Below are positions 42,906 through 55,192 of a stretch of DNA of 64,000 bases, piece by piece. A model generated the notes under the pieces. The model had not been told where the DNA came from. It ran no database searches and was given only the letters and a program-made list of their open reading frames with translations. Within the stretch, counting starts at the first letter, position 1, and each line of letters starts with the position of its first letter. The position numbers and the translations under genes were made by a program. Source of the DNA: Zygaena filipendulae (lineage: Eukaryota; Arthropoda; Insecta; Lepidoptera; Zygaenidae); assembly GCA_907165275.2 (NCBI GenBank), contig OU015662.1:1619501-1683500 (forward strand), in the 5' to 3' direction.

Positions 42906-43765
42906 TTTGGCAGACATAGTGCGATGCAAGGTTCCATAAAAATTTCGTCCATTGAAATTTAAATGTTGAATTTTCGTTTCAAGTCCAAAATAAAATAAAC
43001 GTAACTTTAGAGTAAGCTCAAGAAGGTTTTGATAGGTATTAGAGATACCTCTATGATGAAGTACAATCAATACCTACTGCTCTTTGATAATTATAATTCA
43101 TCCGTAAATTGCTAATAATAGCCGAGCTTGCGTCCAACGTCACATTGAAAATATTAGTGTCTTTTGATTGTGTACATGAACATAATATACGTTTTATGTG
43201 GTGTAAATTTAACACGTACGACACTACGATATGTATCACAGGATATGTAGCTAGCTATAGGTACCTGCCTAATTAATCACCTTTGCAACCGAAACAATAA
43301 CAATCCCTTCCTATAAACTGTAAAGATTCCTGCATTTACTGTTGAGTTAGGAACTGTCATGCTAAATAAAGATTAGGTAGGTACATGGTAGGTATGTCCT
43401 CGTCTAAAAGTTATACCAGGGAATACTGAGTAGGTAAAACTGACTTCAAATATTCGTCAGATCATAACCAAATGGGGTATTTATTTGTTTATCAACCCAA
43501 GTAGGAAAAAAAAATTCGTTTGTCAAAGGCATTTAAAACGGGAATAGTCAAGAGCTCGTTTTAATATTTTTCAGATCGCTTTACCGCTGTAGATAGGATA
43601 ATTATTCTACACTTCCAGTTTTCCACCCACTGTATTATTGCGTGTATAGATGGGTAACCAACCGGGCTTAAACCCGGTGCTTGAGTTAAAGATCAAGTAG
43701 GTACCAATCTTCCGGGTGTTTATCGGGTTTTAATACCTGAGTGCTTGCACTGAGTTTTAACCAGG

Positions 43766-43895
43766 GCCCTTATTCAGTATGACCAATAACATTCCTCGCT
43801 CATAACGCGCGTCCCGAAAACACAATCCCAAACGCTCCAGGACGCCAAAATATTTCAAATGACAAGGTCGAAATTTAAATAGTAGAAGGGCCCAT
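43766..43895. mobile_element. Short element with GGGCCCTT ends
   Basis: Left 'gggcccttattcagtatgac' and right 'agaagggccc' are inverted. The left half matches 45786-45870 ('cacaatcccaaacgctccag'). Confidence 0.6.
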
Positions 43896-45403
43896 ATTTG
43901 TTTAATGTGACATAAAATGGTGGTTCCTATCTATTGGATTTTCCTAGAAATGTTGTTGTTTTAATATCCAAGAACATTTTTCTCTTGTCTGTAGGTACCT
44001 ACCTACGTACTTGTATGACCCTTGTACATGTTTACTTTTATACTTTCTTTCTTTTTATGTTGTCCTTGTGTGCATTAATTGTTAAATAAAATAAATAAAA
44101 TAAATACTTTGGTAAATGAACTCTATACAACTTTGAAATATCTATACTACCTATACTAAAATAATTGAAAATTATTTTTTAATAAAATTTCTTTAATTCA
44201 ATTGTAATTTGGAGAGACAAATGAAAGCCAAAGTAAGTGTATCTATATTAAGAATAAATATTATGAAGACGATTCCTCGCTAAGGGAGGAGGGCGGAAAC
44301 ATACTTTTGTGTGCGATAGTGTCCTAAGAATCAAATTCCGACCTGTATTTTCTCCTACAAACCATTAATTATTGCTTAAAAATACTTATGCTCACCTAAT
44401 TATAAAATTTTTCTTCGACCAATTTAAACCTGTTCATAATTAGGTAACTATTAGCTCTGTGCCCTTTAACCCTCAATTTTTAATCCAATTCAACATACCG
44501 ACGCCCCCATGCAATAAACCGGTAAAAGGCTATCACGGGGTTCTTCGTGTTATTCCAGATTCGGTATCTAGAGCTTGGAATACATTTTGTAAATTTTTTC
44601 TAGTTTTTCTATTGAAATTACGAAAGATACGAAATAATAAGATTTTTTTTTTTCTAAAACTATAAGTAGGTAATACTTTTATTTTTACAAATAATTTCAA
44701 TATCAAATAAGAACCATATATTATATTATTCGTTAGATTATTATATTGCTATAGTATTCATCTCCAAAACGGGGCTTAACCCCCTAAACTTTTTTGAGAA
44801 AAGTAATGAATGAAAAATGTTTTTTCTTTATTATTTTGCCAGTAAAATTGAATTTTGACATTACTGGTTTATTTCCTGGGGCCGTCAAGTCGATATAGTA
44901 CTAGTATACGTAGATATTTTTATAAAAAAGCCTGCTCTATCCAATATTCCGAACGCTAAAAATCTTAATTCCTAATAAGCCATCGCGCCCGCCCGTAAAG
45001 CGAAAAATTCCCGAATACACATTTGGTGTGTTTAATATTTAAATATTAATATTAACGGTCCGCTTCGTAATATTCAATTTATTTTTGTCTGATGAATAAA
45101 CTTGAGAGATACGAAAGTTTTGAAAACATACAAATCAATTCATGGGATGAAGTTTATTCGACCAATGACTCAGGACCTGTGAGAAACAGGTCCTGATAAA
45201 ATCCCAAGTCTAATTGACAACACATTTGAGGTCCAACCGTGACACTCGTCCTTGTAAAGTTAATAGGTACACGTGCGGTGAACATTGAACTTGATGTGGT
45301 CCGACACACGGTAGGAATAGCTTACAGATCAATCACGCTATTTCATAACGACATTAACACAACAAAACCTTTGAAACATCAGAATAAATATTAAAATAGT
45401 AGC
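43896..45403. other. Gene-less AT-rich stretch
   Basis: Contains a possible retroelement 3' tail near 44040-44106 ('ctttctttctttttatg' then 'aaataaaataaataaaataa'). No gene is seen. Confidence 0.4.
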
Positions 45404-45625
45404 CGTTCCCCGCGTTAATTTCGGAGATCCCGCGGGAATTCCAAGATAAAAGTACCGTATGTCTTATTCTGATTGAAGGTATAAGCCATAATTATTATTA
45501 TTAAATTTAAATTTAAAATTATTGTTAAATTTCATTAAAATCCATTCAGTAGTTTTTGCGTGAAAGTGTAACAAACATCCATACCTACATACCTACAAAC
45601 TTTAGTGTTAGGTAATAATATTATC
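45404..45625 (-). mobile_element. Helitron-type relic, reverse
   Basis: 'ttaatttcggagatcccgcg', 'ccattcagtagtttttgcgt' and 'aataatattatctagta' in family order. The terminal CTAG is mutated to 'gtag'. Confidence 0.6.
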
Positions 45626-45785
45626 TAGTAAGGAAAGGATTAAGAGCATTTAACTCTTATTTAGACGAAAATGTTAATCAACCTTGACCAAACTCGAACG
45701 AGTGTCAGGACCAAAAGAAAAAAAAGTGACATTTCAAGGTTTGGTTTTGATAATGTCGTTATGACATAGCGCGGTTGGCCTCCTG

Positions 45786-46722
45786 GGCCCTTATTCACTA
45801 TGACCAAACATTCCTTGCCCATAACACGCGTCCCAAAAACACAATCCCAAACGCTCCAGAGTCCAGATGCAAAAATATCAGTTTATAATATTCTTTATGA
45901 CAAAGGAAACATTGTAAATGTATTTTTTTAAGTGAAACTTCTTTGAACACGAGGCAAAAGCAATTTAAGTGACGCCTTATCTTAACGTGACCCGTTATCC
46001 CTTGGCCACAGACACGGCGGTGATAGCTGTGGCCCACTTCTTATGTTGTCTACCATTTGTTTTTGCGCCGCCCTTAGAGCCTATCCAGATGAGGCGTTTT
46101 ACGCGCGAGTCGAGAACGCGCGTGTTCCCGAAATACTAGAGCCACATACTCGTAGATCCCGTCCAGCTGCTCTCGCACGTAAAACGCTTGCAACGCGTCG
46201 GAGTCTCGACTCGCGTGTAAAACGCGTCATCAGGGGCGCGTTCCGTGGATTCGCACGAGTGCACTCGAACGCGCTCGAGCGCGCTCTGTACCCGTTCTGT
46301 GGCTTGGTGAAATTTTATTCTGACAGCTGTCAGTGCGTAGTTTCACCCGTTCCGTGGCTCAGAGTGCAACAACCAAACAACCGTCTCCGAAGCAGTTTTG
46401 TTTAAGAAGTGTCAAAGTTTGCGCCAAAAACCGGATTCGTCGAAAAAAAATCAATCGGAGTTCTTACAAACAAAGGGGAGGTGTCGTAGTCACAAAAAGT
46501 TTATAATTGGATGAAAAACAGTCTTATTTGCAATGTGAGTTGAGAGAAAACAAATGGCGCCTGAATTTTCAAATATTTTGAGGTTATAAAACAACTTTAT
46601 CGTTCTGTGGTTTGATTGCAACTCAAACGAGTGAAATTTTAACCGAACAACTGCACCCAAACCCACGGAACGCACACCTGGATAGGCTCTTACGGTCATA
46701 GAGCGTAGCGAATAAGGGCCCC
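45786..46722. mobile_element. Nested element set with GGGCCCTTATTC outer ends
   Basis: Outer ends 'gggcccttattcactatgac' and 'gtagcgaataagggccc' are inverted. Inside, 'agagcctatccag' (about 46077) and 'ctggataggctct' (about 46679) are the ends of a second element. Inside that, 46235-46678 is a family C MITE. Confidence 0.7.
46235..46678 (+). mobile_element. MITE family C, complete copy
   Basis: Starts 'ggcgcgttccgtggattcgc' and ends 'ccacggaacgcacacc'. The interior matches 14260-14774 in reverse orientation. Confidence 0.75.
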
Positions 46723-46773
46723 GCCCTACTATCACCTCGGAGTGGGCGCGAGGCGGGCGGCGGCGGGCGCGCA

Positions 46774-49700
46774 CTAGAAGGCCTGTATGGGCCGGTAGAG
46801 GCCGGTGTAGCCGCAGAGCCGCGCGCGCAGCGCCGTCACCAGCATGGCGGCGCCCGACAGCTGCTCCAGCAGCGCGGCGCACTCGCACACCAGCAGGTAC
46901 ATCTTGTCGCCGTGCGCCGCCACCGACTTGTGCAGCGCTATCTTGCGCATGCCCACCGAGTGCGGCAGGTGCCGGTACAGCATCCGCGCGCCGGTCCAGT
47001 ACAGCCAGTTCTTCTCGAAGCGTTCGCCGTCGTCGCCCTCGAACACCTACGTGAGGATATGTCGTGGCCATGAACATGATAGCTAAATTTTAATTTTCAG
47101 CCCGTCTTGTAGATTAATAAAAAATATTGAACACGTATTTTTCCTTTTTTTACGTACTTAATCAAAAAATAACAGCGATACCTACATTGAGTTGAAATTC
47201 CACGTGAAGTCACACCTAAGTAGGTACACTTTATACTTAGTTATGACATCGCGATCCTCCCACTCTAAAATTTTAACGCGTTTTATCTAAGTATATTTCA
47301 ATAGTTCGAAAAAGCAATAAATACTTTACTCAAGGATAATGTAGCTTTCTAATGGTGAAATATTTTTTTTAAATTCAGTCCAGTAGTTTTTGAGTTAAAT
47401 CATAACAAACAAAAAATCAAATCTTTCCTCTTTATAATATTAGTATTGATATCACCATATTTTGCATTCATAGTTCATGATGTGGCCAATCATTTCGGTC
47501 ACATCATGAATAGGCTTGTTTCCGGGGTATGAAAATCAAAATTCTATTTAGTCCGTCTTGTAGATTAATAAAAAATAATAGACCCGTATTTTTTGCTTTT
47601 TCAAATTATTGAAAAAATACTAAGATAAAACTCATTAAAGTTTAGGAGGTTAGGAGAGGAGGAGGGGGCTCTCGGACTAAAAATTAAAATTTGGTTGACT
47701 AACCCATTGGTCAATTTTATTAGATGTGGCCACAACAGAATACAGATATACTTACACACAAATTCGGTCAAAAGTTAACTAACATTATTCTTTTTCTCTT
47801 CTATAATATTATATTATGTAATAGGTTGAGTTGAATTAGCGCGATTCGTTATAAAGGTTTTGTTTTGATTATGTTACGAAAGTCCGATCGCCCTTCTGTA
47901 AGGTTTGGGAATATTTCGACAAATACATAACTTAAAGACATTTTATAGTTCTATGTCCATCGATATCCAGTCATTAGATTATAGAGGTACCTACCTATTT
48001 TAAAAAACCTTGTATAACATGACAATGTTTAATTATACCGAATTACCTATACTTTTATCAATTTTATCAAGGGTTGTTGACGAGTGAAAGCCGTACCGAA
48101 AACACACGTGTCACGTTTGTCTTCGTTATTTCAGTCACTTTTCAGCATCTATTTTGGACCCTGAGCAGGAAAATTATTTTCAAGAGAGCCATGTTTTAAC
48201 TTGGGGAACAATCTGACATTGTCATTGGCGTTTCGCCGTAATTGAAGAAGTAGATGAAGAGACTTTTGTTGATAAGAAACATTGTCATTGGCAAATTATT
48301 ATAGACGCCATTATTAAAGAAGAAGAAGCATTTTATCAAGGATCCAAATCGAAATACAACATTCGTGGTTCTTTTAGAAATATAAAGGCTGTAATGAAAG
48401 TTATGCAAACCTTGTAGACGCTTATGATGTATCCAGTCGTAGGTGTGTGCGACTTCTTGGGCCCACCGGCCAGATCCGTGAACGGGGGCCTGCATATCAT
48501 CGCGACTTCGCTGTACAAGTCCAGAGTGTGCGCCGCCGTATACCTTATCATCTTCGGATCGAACTTGGTCAGGGAAGCGCACCTCATGTTGTTGTAGAAG
48601 AGCACCGGGTCGGTTTGCGTCGTGTTTATCACATAGTACGATATGAATGGGAACTCCGCATTCTTCTCCATGTTGGCCAACAACATCCCACCGACCGCGG
48701 TGTTAGCTTGCGCGACTTCGTTTAACAGCTCGCCCGCCGCTGCTTTCTGTCTGAACAGCGGTTTGGCCAACGGTGATTCTAGGATTGGTTCTATCGCCTC
48801 CAGAGGGCTCATTAGATGCGCTAATATACAAAGTTTGGGATCAGCTATTTCGAGGATACTCAATGAGTTCTGGGCAGTCTTCGTTGTTAATGCTTTCTCT
48901 GGTGTCGGAGGCGGTACTGGGAGCTGGAATGAGGAGAGTACGAAAATTACAGTAAATTATTTTTCTGTGATATCTTATTCCTTGTACAAAAAAAGTAGGA
49001 AGAGGCACACTTATGAGTTGTGACCCTTCGTACAAGCAAACCGATTCGACTCCCCACTACTCTACATGCACAGGTGCAGTGTATAGGTACGTATTGTCGT
49101 AAGACTCGCGCCACGCCGATGTTCATCAAATGTGTCAGATTATTATGGAACCCGCGACACGTACCTGGAGTGGTGATATTAAGAGAAGCGACACTTAAGT
49201 CTTGACCAACGCATTTACGTAGTAATGCTAACATAAAAAATTTGAATATGAGTTTGTTTGTTTGTTTCTCTTTCACGCCTTAACCACTCAACCAGTCAAT
49301 ATGAAATAGGGATGTTGACTACTATTGAAAATCAAAATTCTAATTAGTCCGTCAGTTAGAAAATAAAAAACAATAGACACGTATTTTTTGCTTTTTTAAA
49401 TAAATTAAAATATACAGAGATAAAGCGCATTAAAGTTTAGGATGAGGAGGTCGTGACGTCACTAACCGCAAAACAGCCATACAAACTGTCAGAACAGTGA
49501 CGTCACGTGAAATTTCAACTCAATATATCGCCGTTATTTTTTGATTACGTAAAAAAAGAAAAAATACGTGTCCAATATTTTTTAATAATCTACAAGACGG
49601 ACTAAAAAATAAAAATTAGTCAACATGCCCATTGTCAGGGATTGTCAGGGTACAGAAGAGGATATAGGGTAATGCATCCCGAAATTCGAGCGTGAACCCC

Positions 49701-51626
49701 GAAATTAACGCAGGACATCTACTGATAAAAATACTGACCAATAAGGTACACATGGGACCTATTGCGAATTGGACGATAGTGGACAGTTGGCGAATCGGAC
49801 GTAGATAATGCGTCTAAATGCTAGTAGTTAATGTTTTTCAATGATGATGTCTCACCGGCACGCCATCGGGCAGGAACCTATCGAGCGCGTGCGCCGGTAT
49901 CACGAAGCAATCCCGCTCGAGGGTCGCCAGCGAGACGGGCTCGGTGCGGCGGCGCTCCGCGGCTGCGGCGGCGGCGGAGGCGGAGGCCGGGCGCTCCCAG
50001 CGCAGCAGCGACACCGACGGCTCGCGGTTGACGAGCGGCTGGGGCGGCTCCGGCTCCGACACCAGCCCGCTGCTGATTAACGGGCAACATCTCTCTGGAA
50101 ATAGATGTTAACAATTTTAATTAGTGGAAGTCAAGAAAATCCAGATACGTCTCCCAGATCGTCTTTGACAAAGGGAGAGAGGCCAAAACATCCAAATAAA
50201 TCTACCAGTGGATCATCTGCGCCTACTAATATTTATAAAGAGATAAAGTTTGTGAGGTTATAGGAAGTAATCTCCATGAAGAAAGCCATGTTATTTGTAA
50301 GTGGCATAGGTTTATCAATATTATAACCCGGAATTCCCGCGGGAACTCCGAAATTACCGCGGGTGGAACCGCGGGGAACAGCTAGTCTGATAAAGGGAAG
50401 TAAAAAAAATTGCTACTGCGTTATTAAAGATAATGAAATATATTATATTCCGACGAACAAAACACAAATTTGTCTTTGTAATTACTTAATTAATATAATT
50501 CTTTATACTAGGTAGTTAATTAATATAAATTATAAACTATAACAGTCCTTACAAAGTCCACTTTAACAAAATAACGTCGAAGTGTCCGTGTGTGTTCTTA
50601 CCTACTCTTCGTCTGGTCTAAGGTAAAAAGTTTTTTAAAGTTGTATTGTCCAACAAATTCCTTTGTATGCTGAGTCGAACTATTCGATTATAAATACAAC
50701 AGCAAAATCGATAGCGGAAACTAAAGACATTACGTAAATTTTCCAATGTTCGAATGTTTCTTCATCAATAATTTAAGAATATCAACATGTGGAGCGTTAG
50801 TTAAACTAACAGTGTGCGTCTGTTTGTTGTGCCCACAACATGGGTATTAATAGCCGGGTGACGGCCCGTCACGCATCTGGTGTGACTAATGACCGCCCAG
50901 ACCGGACTAATGGCAGCGACGTGCATCTTTAAGAAGGTGTTAATATATAGCACAAATCAACACTTTAAAAAGACAAAATATACATGAATAGAATTTTTCT
51001 TCCAAGTTACCCTACCAAAACAACCGTAAATATTATAAAAGACTTCCTATAGTTAGTTGATCAAAACGAAATTTGAAAAAATTCCAAATTTATAAATTGA
51101 TCTCGATAACAGTGAACATAATATCCGTTTGGAAAGTATAATAGTTTTCTCTAATGAATCGACTGGGGAGAAACCTGTTTAGGTTATCATGGGAAACATG
51201 TCTTTAAAAAAGTACAAGAACCAAGTTTATGGCAACAAAACAATCCGAGAGTGCAATAATATGCATTTTTGCATGTATGTTTTTAAATGCAGCCTTAAAT
51301 GTTCCGTTCGTTACGTTTGTTACCTGAGCCTTCGTTGTATTGCGTGCTAACCCTCGGCGGCGAGAAGAACAGATGTGTCTTCAGATGGTGTTCCTCCATG
51401 CACGAGTTCGAGTAGCGCTCCCGCTCGCGCCGCTTGGCGTTCCTGCCCGCCCCGAGCGCGCCCCGCGCCTTGCCACTCGTGCCGCTACTAGATATCGTCT
51501 TCTCCCCACTGAAGTTCTTTCGAAACATCAAATTCATCTTGGAATCTTGCCACAGACACTTCTGTCTCACTCGCACAACCAAATCCGCGATGTATGCGTC
51601 CCTATCTAATGTCACAGCAGCAATAG
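46774..51626 (-). CDS. Unrecognised conserved protein, C-terminal 441 residues over four exons
   Basis: Minus strand, in transcript order: 51324-51626 (5' edge uncertain; 51651 is an alternative acceptor), 49856-50094, 48411-48923, 46774-47046 with stop TAG. Phases fit exactly (1-nt overhang g joins ag; then two phase-0 joins). Features: VTLDRDAYIADLVVRVRQKC, a basic Ser/Arg-rich linker, EEHHLKTHLFFSPP, a Pro/Glu-rich and Ala-rich low-complexity segment, LERDCFVIPAHALDRFLPDG, then a dense well-ordered part (ADPKLCILAHLMSPLEAIEP, KMIRYTAAHTLDLYSEVAMI, YWTGARMLYRHLPHSVGMRK, GDKMYLLVCECAALLEQLS) and the end LYRPIQAF. No membrane helix or catalytic motif is apparent; it reads like a helical scaffold. 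The high complexity and consistent splicing argue for a real conserved gene, but I cannot name it. Exons alternate between AT-rich and very GC-rich. Confidence 0.75.
47096..47335 (-). mobile_element. MITE family A, decayed copy (reverse)
   Basis: Retains 'cgtcttgtagattaataaaa', 'cacgtatttttcctttttt' and 'ttgagttgaaattcc' in reverse-family order; the CRE palindromes are mutated. Confidence 0.6.
47548..47710 (-). mobile_element. MITE family A, truncated copy (reverse)
   Basis: 'gtccgtcttgtagattaata', 'cccgtattttttgctttttc', then 'taaaactcattaaagtttag' and the end 'gttgactaaccca'. The CRE-bearing centre is lost. Confidence 0.55.
49305..49633 (+). mobile_element. MITE family A, copy 4, fullest copy
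   Basis: Left 'aatagggatgttgacta', right 'tagtcaacatgcccatt', 329 bp, two CRE palindromes (about 49453 and 49498). It lies in the intron between exons 49856-50094 and 48411-48923 of the unnamed gene. It is inverted relative to the two decayed copies in the next intron. Confidence 0.85.
49638..49725 (+). mobile_element. Helitron-type relic abutting a MITE
   Basis: 'gtcagggtacagaagagg' and 'gaccccgaaattaacgcagg' of the family, directly after the MITE copy 4. No intact end. Confidence 0.45.
50325..50385 (+). mobile_element. Helitron-type relic, 3' end
   Basis: 'ggaattcccgcgggaactcc', then the hairpin 'accgcgggtggaaccgcgg' and CTAG at 50382-50385. It lies in an intron of the unnamed gene. Confidence 0.65.
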
Positions 51627-51659
51627 CTGTGTCCCACCGAAATGTGATCGACTATATTC

Positions 51660-52690
51660 AGATGTCGTTTATCTTTTTTGCACCTGGGGTTTTAGAATGC
51701 ATTTGTTTTGTTGCTGTTTCATGTTTTGGCCCAAAATTTGCTTATAATCTGATTGAGTTTAGCCGGATGTTGCAGCTGGTTTTTTAATTAACACAAGATG
51801 ATCATATGGACGTTGCAATTATTTCTTAAGTTAACATTAAAAGATAAATAGTTCATTTCAGAGACCTTTTGGGCTATTCTGCAATTTTTTTTAATACTTT
51901 ATATGTCTTCATTTTATTTTTATACCTTTAAAATAATTTAGAAATACAATGTTAAAAAATATCAGTCACAGTTAATGATAAGTATAGGTATCTACGTACC
52001 TTGATGCATCGATCAATCTTATTGAAAAATTCATTAAACCGTATACGACATCGATTCTGTTAGTGGAAATAAAGAGTATTGAAGAAAATTTTAGAATTAA
52101 GTTTCAAAGGATTATCTAGTTACGTATCAGAAAAGATCGTCCGAGGAGGATTCATACTGATCAATTATTAAGAGCATCCTCAGCAAGGCAAAAAAAGTAT
52201 GGAAACGGGCATGTAGGTATGTGAAGGATTAGAAATATACGTAGGTAATTATGAACGAGTGAAAGCAGCAAGTAGAGGTCCATAGTCTGCCTACTCTCTG
52301 GGGGACAGTGGTGAGCTTATTTATTTATTTATAGTTATGCGTAACGGTAAAACCAAAACCAATTGCAGTTGTTTAACATTGAGCCTGGTTTGTACTTCAT
52401 ACAGCACTTACGTATGTATATTATGTTATGTACCTACAATATCATCTTGTGTTGATCATGAGAAATAATTAGGTACAGGTACCGACTATGAAACGTGCAG
52501 ATTCCACCCTATTGCCTCAACTGATCCGTGTCAGGTCAGATAGGAAGACCCACTAATTAATTATTTATTGTTTAATTTTGTGGTATGACAAAGGATCAAA
52601 TACCTTTTATGAAAAATGTAATTTATGAGCATGTTTTATCTTGAAACTTATGCATAATGTTAAAACTATAAACAGCCATTAATGACTATA
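51660..52690. other. Probable intron or upstream part of the unnamed minus-strand gene
   Basis: No further exon was identified here, although the 51324-51626 exon implies more coding sequence upstream, possibly beyond the window's right half. No repeat stands out. Confidence 0.35.
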
Positions 52691-52699
52691 TTTTTATTT

Positions 52700-52908
52700 T
52701 TTATTGGTTTGTCCATATGTTGGAATGCTGCATGGATTCCAAAACTACTGCATGGATTTGAATGAAACCTGGCTTATCAGTGATCTCTGTCCGGGTTCAA
52801 CATTGGTAGTTTTTATACTGATATCTCATAGGTATAGGCAGGTACTCTACATAAGGAATTCAGCGGGAATCCCGAAAGACACACGGGTAAAACTGCGGAC
52901 AAAAGCTT
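52700..52908 (+). mobile_element. Helitron-type relic
   Basis: 'actgcatggatttgaatgaa' and 'aggaattcagcgggaatccc' then a decayed hairpin with 'aaaagcttgtc' in place of the CTAG end. Confidence 0.45.
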
Positions 52909-53106
52909 GTCATAAATAATAGTCACGGTCTCTGGTAATCACAGTAAAATAAGTTAGGTCATAAATAACAATAGACATTTCCTATGTCTTTGGTCGGACG
53001 TGATTTGACTCCTAATATAGGTTTCTTGCGCGGCAATGTAATGAAATTACCAGACAAAATATGGTAGGTATGTTATACCTATATATATATATATATATCT
53101 AAGCAC

Positions 53107-53349
53107 TAATATTATAAAGAGTAAATATTTGTATTTTTGTGTTTGTAACGAATAAACTCAAAACAACTGGAATAGATTACTTTTATCCGGAATTTCCGCG
53201 GGAACTCCGAAATTAACGCCGGTTAAATCTCATGAAATGCATACATGTTTTCAGATATACCTACAGAAAAGGACACAGGGTGCTTTTTATCTTAGAATTT
53301 CCGCGGGAACTCCAAAATTAACGCGGGTGAAACGGCGAGGTACAGCTAG
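53107..53349 (+). mobile_element. Helitron-type relic with internal duplication
   Basis: Two copies of 'ttccgcgggaactccgaaat' / 'ttccgcgggaactccaaaat' (about 53194 and 53299), ending with 'gggtgaaacggcgaggtaca' and CTAG at 53346-53349. Confidence 0.6.
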
Positions 53350-53359
53350 TTTACATGCC

Positions 53360-54892
53360 TATTAATCATTGTTATCATTATCAATTTATCATATTAACCA
53401 CTAGCTGATTCCATAACTATGAGTTTCGGGATTGCTTTGGGAACTCGTAGATCCGGGATAAAAGGTAACCTGGCTGCTGGTCGATCGATCTTGAGGCTGG
53501 TACCCATAGCCCACAACGCAGTCCCCATTCGACAGCTTTTCATCCCCAACGGCCGTCAGTTCAACGAGCAAAGCCCCATTCATTACCGCTACAGCGTTGC
53601 AGTTTGTTATGTCGGTTAATTTACTCGATATTAGAAGTTAGAACATTATTTCCAATATTCCACCGGTAATTATCTTCGCTTTTGATATACATCGTTAAAA
53701 TAACTGCTGTAATATGATACTTATGAACGTGCAATTATGCTTTTTTTGTAATAGTTTTTTAATGGTCTCCACTTTTCAGCTTGGCAGTGTAATAAAGTTA
53801 AGTAGACACATCGTCTTACAAACTTAATGAAGAAACATTTTCCTTCCAAATAATAGTAGTAGTAATGTGATGTTTTATTTAATTCATTGACATTTAATCC
53901 TTCCAAATTGTTTACTTGTGGCTTAGGTTGTAGTTCAAGTGCGGAGTGATTGTCTCAATGGATTATGATTTCGAACGTTCGAAGAGAATAATACCTAATA
54001 ATATTGGATGTGGAATTTCTGGAAAGCTTACTTTATTGTAGATTAGAGTACTCCTTGGAGTACTTCGGGGTTCCATGGGAAACTTGAGGCTGAGATTAAG
54101 AAAACTTGCCGTTCTCTCGTTAATACAGAGTCCCAAAACACAGAGTTCACTAGGGGATTCCTCGTGAACTCTGTATTTCGGGACAAAAAGCAGCGTTTTC
54201 TGTGCCAATTTGAATCCAAAATTAAACTGTTCCATAGGTAGGTAGGTATAAAGATTCTTTAATCTCGATCAAATTAACATTCTATGTCAAAACTAGTTTG
54301 TGCTCGCGGTTTCACCCGTAGGTACGTACCTAACGTAACTCATTTCCCAATATTTTTTTGTTGAAATTCACGTGTTGTTTCCGTGAATGTCGCGGAAATG
54401 CGGAATTATCATTCGGTAAGTGCTTCGTTTATTTCTATAACGTTGGCGAGTAGGTATTGTCAGGATGTGTCATTTCCTTGCGATAATTGGAGGACTGTTA
54501 GCGAGTTTACACGACAGGGCTTACATTGTGATGGCTGTGGAAGTGTAAATGCGAATATAATATTACTAACTGGTACCTGCGGTTTCAGCCGCACCTGCAT
54601 TAATTTAGGAGTTCCCGCGGGAACTCCGTGAAATCCGTTCTTAGCTGACCCATACCCTACCTATACTAGCTACCTGCCTTTCAGTTTCATTGGTCACGTA
54701 GTTTCCAAGATTTTGTGTTTAGTCAGTAAGTGACCTTTCGCTTTTATGTAAGTAGGTAGGTATATAGATTAGGTATTATTGATGTGTTGTTGAAATTCAG
54801 TATTAATATAGGTAATTAAATATCATCCAGTATGTCTATAGAGTTTATGTTACGTATATAGGTCACTGACTTAAGTGCACGTAGTCTTTTAT
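53360..54892. other. Gene-less stretch with decayed Helitron-type pieces
   Basis: Small pieces at about 54300-54320 ('gcggtttcaccc') and 54575-54635 ('gcggtttcagccgcacctgc', 'gagttcccgcgggaactcc'). An inverted word pair 'cacagagttcac' / 'gtgaactctgta' lies at about 54138-54175. No gene is supported. Confidence 0.4.
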
Positions 54893-55040
54893 ACAACGTG
54901 TTAATGAATTAACTGAAAACTAGAAAGTAGTTTGCTCAGAATCAACTAGCGAATCGATCGCACTATGTTTTAATATAGGTTATGTTTTTTCATTTTTACC
55001 ATCCCATGTCTAAATTATTTATTAAGTATTTTTAATAATT
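54893..55040 (+). mobile_element. MITE family D, partial copy
   Basis: Starts 'caacgtgttaatgaattaac' and follows with 'cagaatcaactagcgaatcg' as in the reverse of 29290-29374; the other end is missing. Confidence 0.65.
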
Positions 55041-55192
55041 GTATGTATTATTTGTGAAAGGCGACAAAACCTCTACGAAACCAACATTCGTGGATCGTTA
55101 TTCTTTTTTTCTATAAATAAAAATTAAATATAGTTCGGTTGCAACTTGTAATCACATCGCAGAACGGATATTACCTACTAGTATTTTTTTAA

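Noticed and set aside
46490..47077. 195-codon minus-strand frame over 46.5-47.1 kb
   Set aside because: It is in the wrong frame over the true last exon (46774-47046) and then runs into the nested MITEs.
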